The position numbers and the translations under genes were made by a program. This document shows, in pieces, positions 1 to 7,047 of a stretch of 64,000 nt of DNA. The first letter of the stretch is position 1. The number at the start of each line of letters is the position of its first letter. This DNA is from Albibacterium sp035514885 (lineage in GTDB: Bacteria; Bacteroidota; Bacteroidia; Sphingobacteriales; Sphingobacteriaceae), in assembly GCF_035514885.1 (NCBI RefSeq), contig NZ_DATJCH010000024.1, forward strand, positions 186,001-250,000, read 5' to 3'. The notes beneath the pieces were generated by a model, which saw only the letters and a list, made by a program, of their open reading frames with translations, ran no database searches and was not told where the DNA came from.

Positions 1-300
1 CCTCGCGGGTTAACGGTTCGGGTAACCAATGATAGAGCAATTACCCTACACTGGCAAAAATCCGATGCCGCCAGCGATGGAGATATGCCTTATGGTTATG
101 TAATTTATAGGTTTAATGCAGGCGATAAAATTGACTTGGAAGACGCACGTAAAATCCTTCAAATTAGCTATAATAACAGCTATACAACCTATACCGATGA
201 TTCTGTAATAAAGAATCATTCCTATATCTATGTAATCACAAGTTTAGACCGACTAAAAAATGAAAGTGTCGGATCTAACATAAAGGAGATCGTTTTTTGA
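1..300 (+). CDS. C-terminal fragment of a secreted glycosylhydrolase-like protein (partial)
   Basis: The frame is already open at base 1 and stops at 298-300, so only the last 99 residues are visible. They look like a fibronectin type III-like beta-sandwich (YGYVIYRF, YTTYTDDSV, YIYVITSLDRLKNES). Such a domain closes the family-10-like glycosylhydrolase lipoproteins (GHL10/DUF187, YddW-like) common in Bacteroidota. The catalytic part lies outside the window, so the enzyme assignment is an inference from this tail alone. Other secreted proteins with a terminal FN3 domain remain possible. The gene is followed by a promoter for pdhB and is probably a separate transcription unit. Confidence 0.5.
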   Translation, partial: PRGLTVRVTNDRAITLHWQKSDAASDGDMPYGYVIYRFNAGDKIDLEDARKILQISYNNSYTTYTDDSVIKNHSYIYVITSLDRLKNESVGSNIKEIVF

Positions 301-355
301 CATTAACAATGCAGTCAAATTTCCTTTAAGCAAGTGAAACTTAATAAATAAACAT

Positions 356-363
356 TATATTTG
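356..363 (+). promoter_or_regulatory. -7 box of the pdhB promoter
   Basis: TATATTTG matches the Bacteroidota -7 consensus TAnnTTTG. It gives a leader of about 30 nt to the ATG at 400 and shows that upstream TTG/ATG starts in this frame are not translated. No clear -33 TTTG is visible. Confidence 0.6.
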
Positions 364-399
364 CCTTCCATAATTTCGATTTTTACATCCTTAATGAAT

Positions 400-1386
400 A
401 TGAGAGAAATACAATTCAGAGAAGCGCTTCGTGAAGCAATGAACGAAGAAATGCGTAAAGATGATAAGATTTTCTTAATGGGCGAGGAAGTCGCCGAGTA
501 TAACGGTGCTTATAAAGTAAGCCAAGGAATGCTTGAAGAGTTTGGTGAAAAACGTATCATTGATACGCCAATATCAGAACTTGGATTTACAGGAATAGGT
601 ATAGGTGCTGCGATGAATGGATTAAAGCCAATCATTGAGTTTATGACCTTTAACTTTTCTTTAGTTGCCATTGACCAAGTGATCAATTCAGCTGCTAAAA
701 TGTATTCCATGAGTGGCGGACAATATTCTATCCCCATCGTTTTTAGAGGACCTACAGGGAATGCCGGACAATTAGGAGCTCAGCACTCACAAAACTTTGA
801 AAACTGGTATGCTAATACACCAGGTCTAAAGGTTGTAGTTCCATCCAACCCATACGATGCCAAAGGGCTTCTTAAACAATCTATCCTTGATCCGGATCCT
901 GTTATCTTTATGGAATCTGAGGTTATGTATGGGGATAAAGGACAGGTGCCTGAAGAGGAATATTATCTTGAAATCGGAAAGGCACATGTTGTTAAAGAAG
1001 GAAAGGATGTTACTATTGTAAGTTTCGGTAAAATGGTTCCGCGCGTTGTGCTACCTGCTTTAGAAGAACTTCAGAAAGAAGGAATCGACGCTGAATTAAT
1101 AGATCTGCGTACTGTAAGACCTATCGATTATGCAACGATTATTAATTCTGTTAAGAAAACTAATCGCTTGGTCATTGTTGAGGAAGCCTGGCCTTTAGCA
1201 TCTATCTCTTCTGAAATTGCTTATAAAATTCAAAGTGAAGCATTTGATTATTTAGATGCACCGGTAACTCGTATTACCTCTGCTGATGTGCCTATTCCTT
1301 ATGCACCAACCTTGCTTGAAGCTGCATTGCCATCAGTTAAACGGGTAGTGAAAGCAGTAAAGGATGTATTGTATAAGGTTAAATAA
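400..1386 (+). CDS. pdhB: Pyruvate dehydrogenase E1 component subunit beta
   Basis: Beta subunit of the thiamine-diphosphate E1 enzyme that decarboxylates pyruvate and passes the acetyl group to E2 lipoyl domains in the cytoplasm. The 328 residues match the usual 325-330. The start MREIQFREALREAM is family-typical; the in-frame ATG two codons earlier (394) is also possible. The cofactor region MGEEVAEYNGAYKV (about 27-40) opens the transketolase-type pyrimidine domain (about 4-178), followed by the transketolase C-terminal domain (about 195-315). Its partners pdhA and pdhC lie near 52.7-55.4 kb, so the complex is encoded at split loci. E3 is not in the window. Confidence 0.95.
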   Translation: MREIQFREALREAMNEEMRKDDKIFLMGEEVAEYNGAYKVSQGMLEEFGEKRIIDTPISELGFTGIGIGAAMNGLKPIIEFMTFNFSLVAIDQVINSAAKMYSMSGGQYSIPIVFRGPTGNAGQLGAQHSQNFENWYANTPGLKVVVPSNPYDAKGLLKQSILDPDPVIFMESEVMYGDKGQVPEEEYYLEIGKAHVVKEGKDVTIVSFGKMVPRVVLPALEELQKEGIDAELIDLRTVRPIDYATIINSVKKTNRLVIVEEAWPLASISSEIAYKIQSEAFDYLDAPVTRITSADVPIPYAPTLLEAALPSVKRVVKAVKDVLYKVK

Positions 1387-1409
1387 TACAATTGTCAATA
1401 GATAATATA

Positions 1410-1455
1410 AATAAACAAAAAGGGCGAAATGATCATTTCGCCCTTTTTGTTTATT
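1410..1455. terminator. Bidirectional terminator between pdhB and lrp
   Basis: A perfect 23-bp inverted repeat (1410-1432 / 1433-1455) with a GC core GGGCGAAATGA flanked by an A-run and a T-run, so it can end transcripts on both strands. It lies between convergent genes. Confidence 0.9.
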
Positions 1456-1485
1456 CTTTTTTTTACGTTTTAATTTTAGTTGGAG

Positions 1486-1962
1486 TTAATCCAATAAGCT
1501 GATTTGCCTTCTGATGCTTTCTTCCAAAGATATGATTGTCTCTGTTCGCTGAATTCCTTTAATGCCCTGAATTCCCTCATTTAGTACTTGACGTAAATGA
1601 TCGGTATCTCTGCAAATAATTTTTGCAAACATACTATAAGAACCTGTACAATAGTGAAGCTCTACTACCTCTTTAACCTTTCTAAGCTCTTCAACTGCGT
1701 GATTGTATTGGGATCCTTTTTCAAGATAGATTCCTAAGAATGCACAAATATCAAAGCCTATTTTTTGAGGATTAATGGTTAAGTTCGCGCTTTTTATGAT
1801 TCCCAGATCCTCCATTTTTTTCATTCGTACATGAATCGTCCCCCCTGAAACAACTAGTTTTTTTGCTATCTCGGTATAAGGTACCGAAGCATCGTTCATA
1901 AGAATTGATAAGATCTGAATATCTAGACTGTCAAGATCAATGTTAAGATTTCTCTTTTCCAT
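1486..1962 (-). CDS. Lrp/AsnC family transcriptional regulator
   Basis: A 158-residue DNA-binding regulator with an N-terminal winged HTH (about 8-65: LDSLDIQILSILMND, SGGTIHVRMKKME) and a C-terminal RAM/AsnC ligand-binding ferredoxin-like domain (about 70-150: FDICAFLGIYLEKG, VVELHYCTGSYSMFAKI). The start MEKRNLNIDLDSL was chosen because the 31 residues upstream in frame look like leader DNA and overlap the promoter. Lrp proteins respond to amino acids or related ligands; which ligand cannot be read here. It is a single gene facing pdhB, and its regulon is unknown. Confidence 0.9.
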   Translation of the reverse strand: MEKRNLNIDLDSLDIQILSILMNDASVPYTEIAKKLVVSGGTIHVRMKKMEDLGIIKSANLTINPQKIGFDICAFLGIYLEKGSQYNHAVEELRKVKEVVELHYCTGSYSMFAKIICRDTDHLRQVLNEGIQGIKGIQRTETIISLEESIRRQISLLD

Positions 1963-2043
1963 ATTATTTTTTATTATCTGCAATGGTTTTAACAATTGTC
2001 TGCAATTTTTCCATAATCTATTATAGAAACCAATTGCTAATTG

Positions 2044-2051
2044 CAAAATTA
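2044..2051 (-). promoter_or_regulatory. -7 box of the lrp promoter
   Basis: The plus strand reads CAAAATTA, i.e. TAATTTTG toward lrp, an exact TAnnTTTG match. It implies a leader of about 75 nt before the ATG ending at 1962. Confidence 0.5.
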
Positions 2052-2149
2052 ACAATTTAAACGTTGTTTTTTAAAAAATATAAAAAATGCATTCGCTTCC
2101 CATTCTGGAATAATACAGATACAATTATTCTCAATAATTGTGATAAACT

Positions 2150-2249
2150 AAACAAGGGCCAAACAGGGATCAAACAGGGACCAAACAGGAGTAAGATTCG
2201 CATATTACTCCTGTTTGGTCCCTGTTTGATCCTCGTCTGAACCTTATTT
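2150..2249. repeat. Long hairpin with arms built of 11-bp direct repeats
   Basis: A perfect 28-bp inverted repeat (2167-2194 / 2205-2232) with a 10-nt loop, continued outward by an imperfect stem to about 2150 and 2249. The left arm is three tandem 11-mers, GGGCCAAACAG, GGATCAAACAG and GGACCAAACAG, from about 2156. The right arm mirrors them as TTTGGTCCCTG and TTTGATCCTCG. It has no T-run and lies between divergent genes, so it is not a normal terminator. A second element with the same architecture but another sequence lies at 40226-40308. Confidence 0.9.
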
Positions 2250-2349
2250 GTTTAATTATTTGATATTGCCTGGTAATTATGGAGGCTTAATAAGAACGGA
2301 GTGCTTGTCTTAAAGATGGTTTGTACTACGATTAATACATACAAAATAT

Positions 2350-2357
2350 TATCTTTG
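2350..2357 (+). promoter_or_regulatory. -7 box upstream of the rhodanese gene
   Basis: TATCTTTG matches TAnnTTTG 18 nt before the ATG at 2376. It also argues against the longer in-frame start at 2301. Confidence 0.6.
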
Positions 2358-2375
2358 GGTATAAAATCAATAGTA

Positions 2376-2690
2376 ATGAAAGAAATATCAGTAGAAGAGC
2401 TAAAAAGCAAAATTGATAATAACGAAGATTTTCAATTAATAGATGTCCGGGAAACTTTTGAATATGAAGTTTCTAATTTAGATGGAGAGAATATCCCGTT
2501 AGCATCTGTCCTTTTAGAGAAGGATAAGATTTCGAAGGATAAACCAGTTATTGTACACTGCAGAAGTGGTAAGCGTAGTGCTCAAGCTATTATGCTTTTG
2601 GAAAAAGAGGGATATGATAATCTTTCGAATCTTGTAGGTGGTATTTTAGCGTGGAAAGAAGATATTGATCCTGATATGGACGTTTATTAA
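2376..2690 (+). CDS. Rhodanese-like domain protein
   Basis: A 104-residue single-domain rhodanese, a cytoplasmic sulfur or persulfide carrier. The catalytic loop HCRSGKRS carries Cys62 as the persulfide-forming residue; IDVRETFEYEVSNL (about 22-35) and LVGGILAWK near the end are standard family blocks. The start at 2376 was preferred over 2301 because it fits domain length and lies just after a promoter box. It is the first gene of a likely operon with a small membrane protein (one base between stop and next ATG) and meaB. The sulfur acceptor is not evident. Confidence 0.88.
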   Translation: MKEISVEELKSKIDNNEDFQLIDVRETFEYEVSNLDGENIPLASVLLEKDKISKDKPVIVHCRSGKRSAQAIMLLEKEGYDNLSNLVGGILAWKEDIDPDMDVY

Positions 2691-2691
2691 T

Positions 2692-2877
2692 ATGTTAAAA
2701 AGACTATTATTCAGCACCCTTCTTAATCTGGGGATTATTGTTTCGCTTTATTATGCTTTTATTGCCTATAATAAAATGGAATATGGAATTCTTGCGGGAG
2801 CAATCTTACTTGTTATTGTATTGGTTTATTTAAAGATCAAGATATTACAACAAGTGAAGAATATTAAGAAGCAGTAA
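2692..2877 (+). CDS. Small two-helix membrane protein of unknown function
   Basis: 61 residues starting MLKRLLFSTLLNLG. Two hydrophobic segments (about 5-25 and 32-50) are joined by a short polar turn with NKMEYG, and a basic tail ends NIKKQ, so a helical hairpin in the inner membrane with a cytoplasmic tail is likely. It resembles small DUF6358-type proteins of Sphingobacteriaceae, but that is from memory and not certain. It begins one base after the rhodanese stop and ends 10 bases before meaB, so it is probably co-transcribed. No function is proposed. Confidence 0.7.
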   Translation: MLKRLLFSTLLNLGIIVSLYYAFIAYNKMEYGILAGAILLVIVLVYLKIKILQQVKNIKKQ

Positions 2878-2887
2878 TCATTTCAAC

Positions 2888-3784
2888 GTGCAGCAAGATG
2901 TTTCAACTTTATTAAAACAATTACAAGCTGGAGATTATAAAGCGCTGGCACGTATTATTAGTTTGGTTGAAAATGAGCATGCTTCTTCTGGAGAGATCCT
3001 TCGTTCACTGCATTCAAATCAGAATATTCCAATAATAGGTATTACTGGTCCTCCCGGTGCAGGGAAAAGTACGCTCGTAAATGCAATAGCTGAGGAATTT
3101 AGTAGAGCAGGAAAGCGAGTAGCTATTTTGGCGATTGACCCAAGTTCTCCTTTTAATAGAGGTTCTTTATTGGGGGATCGCATTCGGATGAATGCTCAAT
3201 TTAATGACTCTAAAATCTATATTCGGTCAGTAGCAAGCAGAGGAGCTTTGGGAGGCTTGTCCGAAAAAACAATAGAGATATCAGATATTCTTAGGGCAGC
3301 GCCTTTTGATATCATACTTATTGAAACGGTTGGGGTGGGCCAATCTGAAATAGACATTATCGGCTTGGCAGATCAAACCATTGTGGTATTGGTTCCTGAA
3401 AGTGGCGATGAGATTCAACATGTAAAGTCAGGCCTAATGGAAATAGCGGATATATATGTTGTTAATAAAGCGGATAGAGAAGGAGCGGATCTGTTTGCTT
3501 CTAAGTTGAAGCGTATGCTAAAGATGAAGCATCTTGATATTCCTGTATTGAAGGTAATTGCAGATAGGTCAACAGGTGTACAGAATTTGCTTCAATTACT
3601 GGAGTCTCAGGCATCTTCTCCAAATAAGATATTAAATCTCAATTTATTAGTTGAAAAGGCTTGGCGATTAATTCAGAAGAAGCGTATGAGAAATATTGAT
3701 AAAACTGCTTTAAAGAATCTTTTGGAGGAACAGAAGAAGGGAAATTCCTTTAATCTGTACCGCTTTATTAATGAAAACTATTAA
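2888..3784 (+). CDS. meaB: Methylmalonyl-CoA mutase-associated GTPase MeaB (ArgK family)
   Basis: A SIMIBI-class G3E-type GTPase that protects and reactivates the adenosylcobalamin-dependent methylmalonyl-CoA mutase. Walker A GPPGAGKST is at residues 54-62, followed by the ILAIDPSSPFNRGSLLGDRIRM block diagnostic of MeaB/ArgK, ETVGVGQSEID (switch/Walker B region) and the NKAD guanine-specificity motif. The 298 residues are somewhat shorter than many homologues (about 330). The start is a GTG at 2888 and no better ATG is present. The mutase genes are not in this window. It is the third gene of the rhodanese operon. Confidence 0.93.
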   Translation: MQQDVSTLLKQLQAGDYKALARIISLVENEHASSGEILRSLHSNQNIPIIGITGPPGAGKSTLVNAIAEEFSRAGKRVAILAIDPSSPFNRGSLLGDRIRMNAQFNDSKIYIRSVASRGALGGLSEKTIEISDILRAAPFDIILIETVGVGQSEIDIIGLADQTIVVLVPESGDEIQHVKSGLMEIADIYVVNKADREGADLFASKLKRMLKMKHLDIPVLKVIADRSTGVQNLLQLLESQASSPNKILNLNLLVEKAWRLIQKKRMRNIDKTALKNLLEEQKKGNSFNLYRFINENY

Positions 3785-4160
3785 CAATATTGGTCGAAAG
3801 TATAGTTATAGAGACGTAAATGGGGTTAAATGGGGACAGATTGTACTATATTTAAGCTTTATTTCGAATTTAAATGTAGTATTAATAATCTCTTTTATGT
3901 CTTATCTGTCCAACTGTACTAAAAAGCAGATACTGTTATTTAATTGAATATTACATTTAACTAGCTATTAATTAGTCGTTTAGGGGAGTAAATTTAAAGC
4001 TAGGTAAAAGAGAAATGACTACTTTCGACTATTTGTAAAAGTTTTTTGTGCTGAGTCGAATATTGGTACGGAATTTGTTTTAGTTGCGTAAATCAAACTA
4101 TTAACTATTTTTGTATAAAAATTATACAATTAAAATTTTAACCTTAAAAAAAAACAGAGT
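3785..4160. other. Non-coding region upstream of ompA
   Basis: 376 AT-rich bases without a convincing ORF. Near 3815-3838 there is a short direct repeat of TAAATGGGG with a 10-bp period, then GGACAGAT (3833-3840), which can pair with ATCTGTCC around 3904-3911. A perfect inverted repeat TTCGACT (4024-4030) / AGTCGAA (4054-4060) lies just upstream of the ompA promoter. The 3' end is the A-rich ompA leader. Confidence 0.6.
4084..4113 (+). promoter_or_regulatory. ompA promoter
   Basis: TTG at 4084-4086, a 19-nt spacer and TATTTTTG at 4106-4113 fit the Bacteroidota -33/-7 promoter. Transcription would start near 4120, giving a leader of about 40 nt very rich in A and lacking a Shine-Dalgarno sequence. 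Such leaders are typical of strongly translated Bacteroidota genes. Confidence 0.7.
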
Positions 4161-5450
4161 ATGAATTATTCTACAATCAAAAAAGCAGCCTTAGCTTTAT
4201 CGTTGGTAGCCGCAGTTGGTTATGCTGACGTAGCTAACGCACAAGAGCCTGCTAAGGTATTTGGAGGAAGAAGCCAATACAGAACTTGGTCAATCGGTAT
4301 TAACGCAGGTGCATTAACTCCAAGTGTTATCCTTGGTGGTTATAATGATCAATCAAAACCTGAAGTTTCATTGGGTTATGGTGCAAATATCCGTAAACAA
4401 TTTTCACCACATTTCTCAGTTCAAGCAGATTTCTTAAAAGGAACGATTAAAGGTTCTAACGAAGAATCTCCAAATAATGAAAATGCAAGTTACGGTAATA
4501 CATTCGAAACTGATTTAAACTGGCAAACAGGTTTAACTGGTAATTACCATTTCGGTGCTATCGATTTCTTACGTCGTGAAAACGTTGTTGGATTCTACTT
4601 ATCAGCTGGTTATAACTTAGCTAATTATGAGGTAACTTCTTCAACAGCAGGTGGAAGTGTAGATGGTGAATCAAGAACAGAACAAGTTATTCCTGTAGGA
4701 GCTGGTGTTAAATTCAAACTAGGTAGTGTTGTTAACTTAGATTTAGGTTACAAAATGAACTTCTTAGATGCAGATAACCTAGATAATAACTATGATACTA
4801 ATCCTCATGCTTTAGATAAATATAGCTACGGATATGCTGGATTAGAGTTTAACTTAGGAAGCAAATCTAAACCAACATTAGAGTGGAACAACCCAGTTGC
4901 TAATCTTTATGACGAGTTGAAAGACCCAGCATTGAGAAACGAAGTTGAAGCTTTAAAACAACGTGTTACTACTTTAGAAGGAACAGTTGCTGAATTAGGT
5001 AAAGATACTGATGGTGACGGTGTTGCTGATAAGTTTGACAAATGCCCTAACACTCCAGCTGGAACAGTTGTTGATGGATCAGGTTGTCCAATTAAATTTC
5101 CTGAGCCAGTAGCTTCTGCATCTGTAGGAGATTATGCTCCAATTCAATTTGAATTTGATAGCTATGTTTTGAAAACTTCTTCTTACCCAACTTTAGATAA
5201 AGTTTCTCAAGACTTACGTAACTCAAACGGTTCAATCAATGTAGAAGGATATGCTTCTGCTGAAGGAAGTGATGCTTACAACTTACAATTATCTAAAGAC
5301 CGTGCTAATGCAGTTAAGAACTACTTAGTTAACTCTGGTGTTGCTGCTAGCAATGTAAATGCAGTAGGTCATGGTGAAGCTAATCCAGTTGCTTCTAACG
5401 CAACAGAAGCAGGACGTATTCAAAACCGTCGTGTTGAGTTCACAAAATAA
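4161..5450 (+). CDS. OmpA family outer membrane protein
   Basis: A 429-residue outer-membrane protein. A signal peptide ends ADVANA|QEP (about residue 27), followed by an OmpA-like beta-barrel (about 35-235), a linker with a coiled-coil-like segment, a thrombospondin type 3 Ca-binding repeat (DTDGDGVADKFDKCP, about 282-296) and a C-terminal OmpA peptidoglycan-binding domain (about 326-428, GYASAEGSDAYNLQLSKDRA and GRIQNRRVEF). The codon choice is unusually uniform (TTA, CGT, GGT, GCT), and the strong promoter and terminator point to high expression. It probably anchors the outer membrane to peptidoglycan. It is monocistronic. Confidence 0.93.
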   Translation: MNYSTIKKAALALSLVAAVGYADVANAQEPAKVFGGRSQYRTWSIGINAGALTPSVILGGYNDQSKPEVSLGYGANIRKQFSPHFSVQADFLKGTIKGSNEESPNNENASYGNTFETDLNWQTGLTGNYHFGAIDFLRRENVVGFYLSAGYNLANYEVTSSTAGGSVDGESRTEQVIPVGAGVKFKLGSVVNLDLGYKMNFLDADNLDNNYDTNPHALDKYSYGYAGLEFNLGSKSKPTLEWNNPVANLYDELKDPALRNEVEALKQRVTTLEGTVAELGKDTDGDGVADKFDKCPNTPAGTVVDGSGCPIKFPEPVASASVGDYAPIQFEFDSYVLKTSSYPTLDKVSQDLRNSNGSINVEGYASAEGSDAYNLQLSKDRANAVKNYLVNSGVAASNVNAVGHGEANPVASNATEAGRIQNRRVEFTK

Positions 5451-5470
5451 TATTTGATTAAATTTTGATC

Positions 5471-5520
5471 AAAAAATAAAAAGGTCCGGTGGTTATTCCA
5501 TCGGACCTTTTTATTTTTTG
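5471..5520 (+). terminator. ompA terminator
   Basis: Stem of AAAAAATAAAAAGGTCCG paired with its complement at 5503-5520. The stem extends through GTGG/CCAT with one G-U pair to a 5-nt loop, with a T-rich 3' side. Confidence 0.9.
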
Positions 5521-5524
5521 TGAA

Positions 5525-5555
5525 TTGGAATATTAATGAATCAACCGTAACTTTG
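5525..5555 (+). promoter_or_regulatory. Promoter of the 45-residue protein
   Basis: TTG at 5525-5527, a 20-nt spacer and TAACTTTG at 5548-5555, an exact -33/-7 arrangement. The ATG at 5560 is only 4 nt beyond the -7 box, which predicts a leaderless or near-leaderless transcript. Confidence 0.7.
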
Positions 5556-5559
5556 GTAT

Positions 5560-5697
5560 ATGTATTTCTTTGGAAAAAAAGACGCCGATCGTCCTAAAAG
5601 CTTTAATTTAAAGGTTATGCATACCTTTAACAAGATTGCTATTGTTATTTTTGTTCTTGCAATTATTTATAAGCTCGTTAAATCATTTATATTTTAA
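5560..5697 (+). CDS. Small conserved-looking membrane protein (45 aa)
   Basis: The frame from ATG 5560 to TAA 5697 encodes MYFFGKKDADRPKSFNLKVM followed by a hydrophobic segment (about 25-42, IAIVIFVLAIIYKLV). The predicted protein has a short polar N-terminus and one membrane helix. I believe similar MYFFGKK proteins occur across Sphingobacteriales (possibly DUF6728), but this is recall, not a search. Support within the sequence is an own promoter directly in front and tight spacing (16 bases) to ridA, implying co-transcription. Function unknown. Confidence 0.7.
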   Translation: MYFFGKKDADRPKSFNLKVMHTFNKIAIVIFVLAIIYKLVKSFIF

Positions 5698-5713
5698 TTT
5701 CTCAAATCAACTA

Positions 5714-6094
5714 ATGAAAGAAATAATTAATACCAGCCTTGCACCAGCACCTATCGGTCCTTATAATCAAGCGGTAAAAGCAGGCAATACACTTTATGTT
5801 TCTGGACAAATACCTTTGGAAGCCGCTAGTGGGGAGCTTGTATCGGGAGATATTGCATTAGAGACCAAGGAAGTGATGAAGAACCTGGGTTTTATTCTTA
5901 AGCAAGCAGGATATGATTATAAGGATGTTGTGAAAACAACCATTTTTTTATCGGATATGGATCTGTTTGCGGAAGTTAATGCAGTATACGGAGAGTATTT
6001 TAAAGAAGATGCACCTGCACGTGAGACTGTTGCTGTTAAGGAATTACCTAAAAAAGTACGTGTTGAAATTTCAGTGATAGCGTATAAATCGTAG
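5714..6094 (+). CDS. ridA: RidA family 2-iminobutanoate/2-iminopropanoate deaminase
   Basis: A cytoplasmic trimeric enzyme that hydrolyses reactive enamine/imine intermediates produced by PLP enzymes such as threonine dehydratase. The 126 residues match the YjgF/YER057c/UK114 size. Family blocks are IGPYNQAVKAGNTLYVSGQI (about 13-32), the strand with KTTIFLSDMDLFAEVN, the catalytic Arg in DAPARETVAV and the end VRVEISVIAYK. The start at 5714 was chosen because residues upstream in the frame are out of family and overlap the small membrane protein. The stop directly abuts the ATG of the next gene. Confidence 0.93.
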   Translation: MKEIINTSLAPAPIGPYNQAVKAGNTLYVSGQIPLEAASGELVSGDIALETKEVMKNLGFILKQAGYDYKDVVKTTIFLSDMDLFAEVNAVYGEYFKEDAPARETVAVKELPKKVRVEISVIAYKS

Positions 6095-7030
6095 ATGAGC
6101 GTAACTGCATCTGCAAGTAATTCACGACTTAATTACTTTATTGCCGGATTATCAGCGAATATTATATGGGGCTTTTTTGCTATACCTCTTCGTTTAATAT
6201 CTGCATGGCCCGCTGATACAATTCTATATTTCAGAATCTTCTTTTCATTAATTTTTGTGTGGGTATTTCTGATTCTGTTTAGATACTCAGACTGGAAACG
6301 CGATTGGAAAGGAATTAGGCAAATGCAACCAAGGGAAAGAAAACGTATAATTTTTCTACTTTTCCTTTCTTCCATTCTAATTATGGGTAACTGGTTTACC
6401 TTTATCTATGCGGTAAATAATATAAGTATCAAATCAGCTGCTTTTGCTTATTTAATATGTCCTTTGATTACTACACTTGCAGGTTGCATTATTCTAAAGG
6501 AAGGGTTATCCGGAATTAAATGGATTAGCCTGTGCTTAGCTTTAGTGAGTGTGATTATGTTAGCCCAGACATCTTTGATTGAAGTTTTTTGGGCAATTTT
6601 AATTGCTTCATTCTACGCATTTTATATGATTATTCAGCGTATTTTAAGAGAGATTGATAAATTTAATTTCTTAGCCGTTCAGCTGATTATTTGCTCACTT
6701 ATTGTTTTGCCACTTTCTTTGATGAACAATGCTCCTATCCCATCCTCAATTTTGTTTTGGGGTATTATTGCACTGGTAGCTATTTTGTTTACCATAATAC
6801 CTCTGTTTCTAAGTATGTATGCATTGAACGGCGTTGCATCGGCCACGATGGGAGTTTTAATTTATATTAATCCGATAATTTCATTTGCTGTTGCTGTTTT
6901 CTATTTTAATGAGGTTATTTCTATCGGTCAATTTCTTGCTTACTTGTTATTACTATTCGCTATTGTACTTTATAACTCAGCTTTCATTCGTCAAATTTTT
7001 AGTAAATTAGCTAAACGTGACCCTATTTAA
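6095..7030 (+). CDS. EamA/RarD-like DMT superfamily transporter
   Basis: 311 residues, almost entirely hydrophobic, with about ten predicted membrane helices arranged as two EamA repeats (about 13-140 and 160-295). The IIWGFFAIPLRLI N-terminal helix and the GNWFTFIYAVNNISIKSAAFAYLI region resemble RarD-type members. Substrates of the family are metabolites such as amino acids or nucleotide-sugars; none can be assigned here. The ATG follows the ridA stop with no gap, so translation is probably coupled. Confidence 0.82.
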   Translation: MSVTASASNSRLNYFIAGLSANIIWGFFAIPLRLISAWPADTILYFRIFFSLIFVWVFLILFRYSDWKRDWKGIRQMQPRERKRIIFLLFLSSILIMGNWFTFIYAVNNISIKSAAFAYLICPLITTLAGCIILKEGLSGIKWISLCLALVSVIMLAQTSLIEVFWAILIASFYAFYMIIQRILREIDKFNFLAVQLIICSLIVLPLSLMNNAPIPSSILFWGIIALVAILFTIIPLFLSMYALNGVASATMGVLIYINPIISFAVAVFYFNEVISIGQFLAYLLLLFAIVLYNSAFIRQIFSKLAKRDPI

Positions 7031-7047
7031 TTTTATAGAGATTAATT

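Larger units (their letters stand above)
1963..2375. other. Intergenic region between lrp and the rhodanese gene
   Basis: About 410 bases between divergent genes, AT-rich, without a convincing open frame. It holds the lrp promoter box (2044-2051), the long hairpin made of 11-bp repeats (2150-2249) and the -7 box of the rhodanese operon (2350-2357). Confidence 0.7.

Noticed and set aside
361..399. Extended N-terminus of pdhB starting at TTG 361.
   Set aside because: The TTG lies inside the -7 box TATATTTG, and homologues start at MREIQF.
2150..2249. CRISPR-like array because of the 11-bp repeats.
   Set aside because: The units are contiguous without spacers and are mirrored in a hairpin; no cas genes are nearby.
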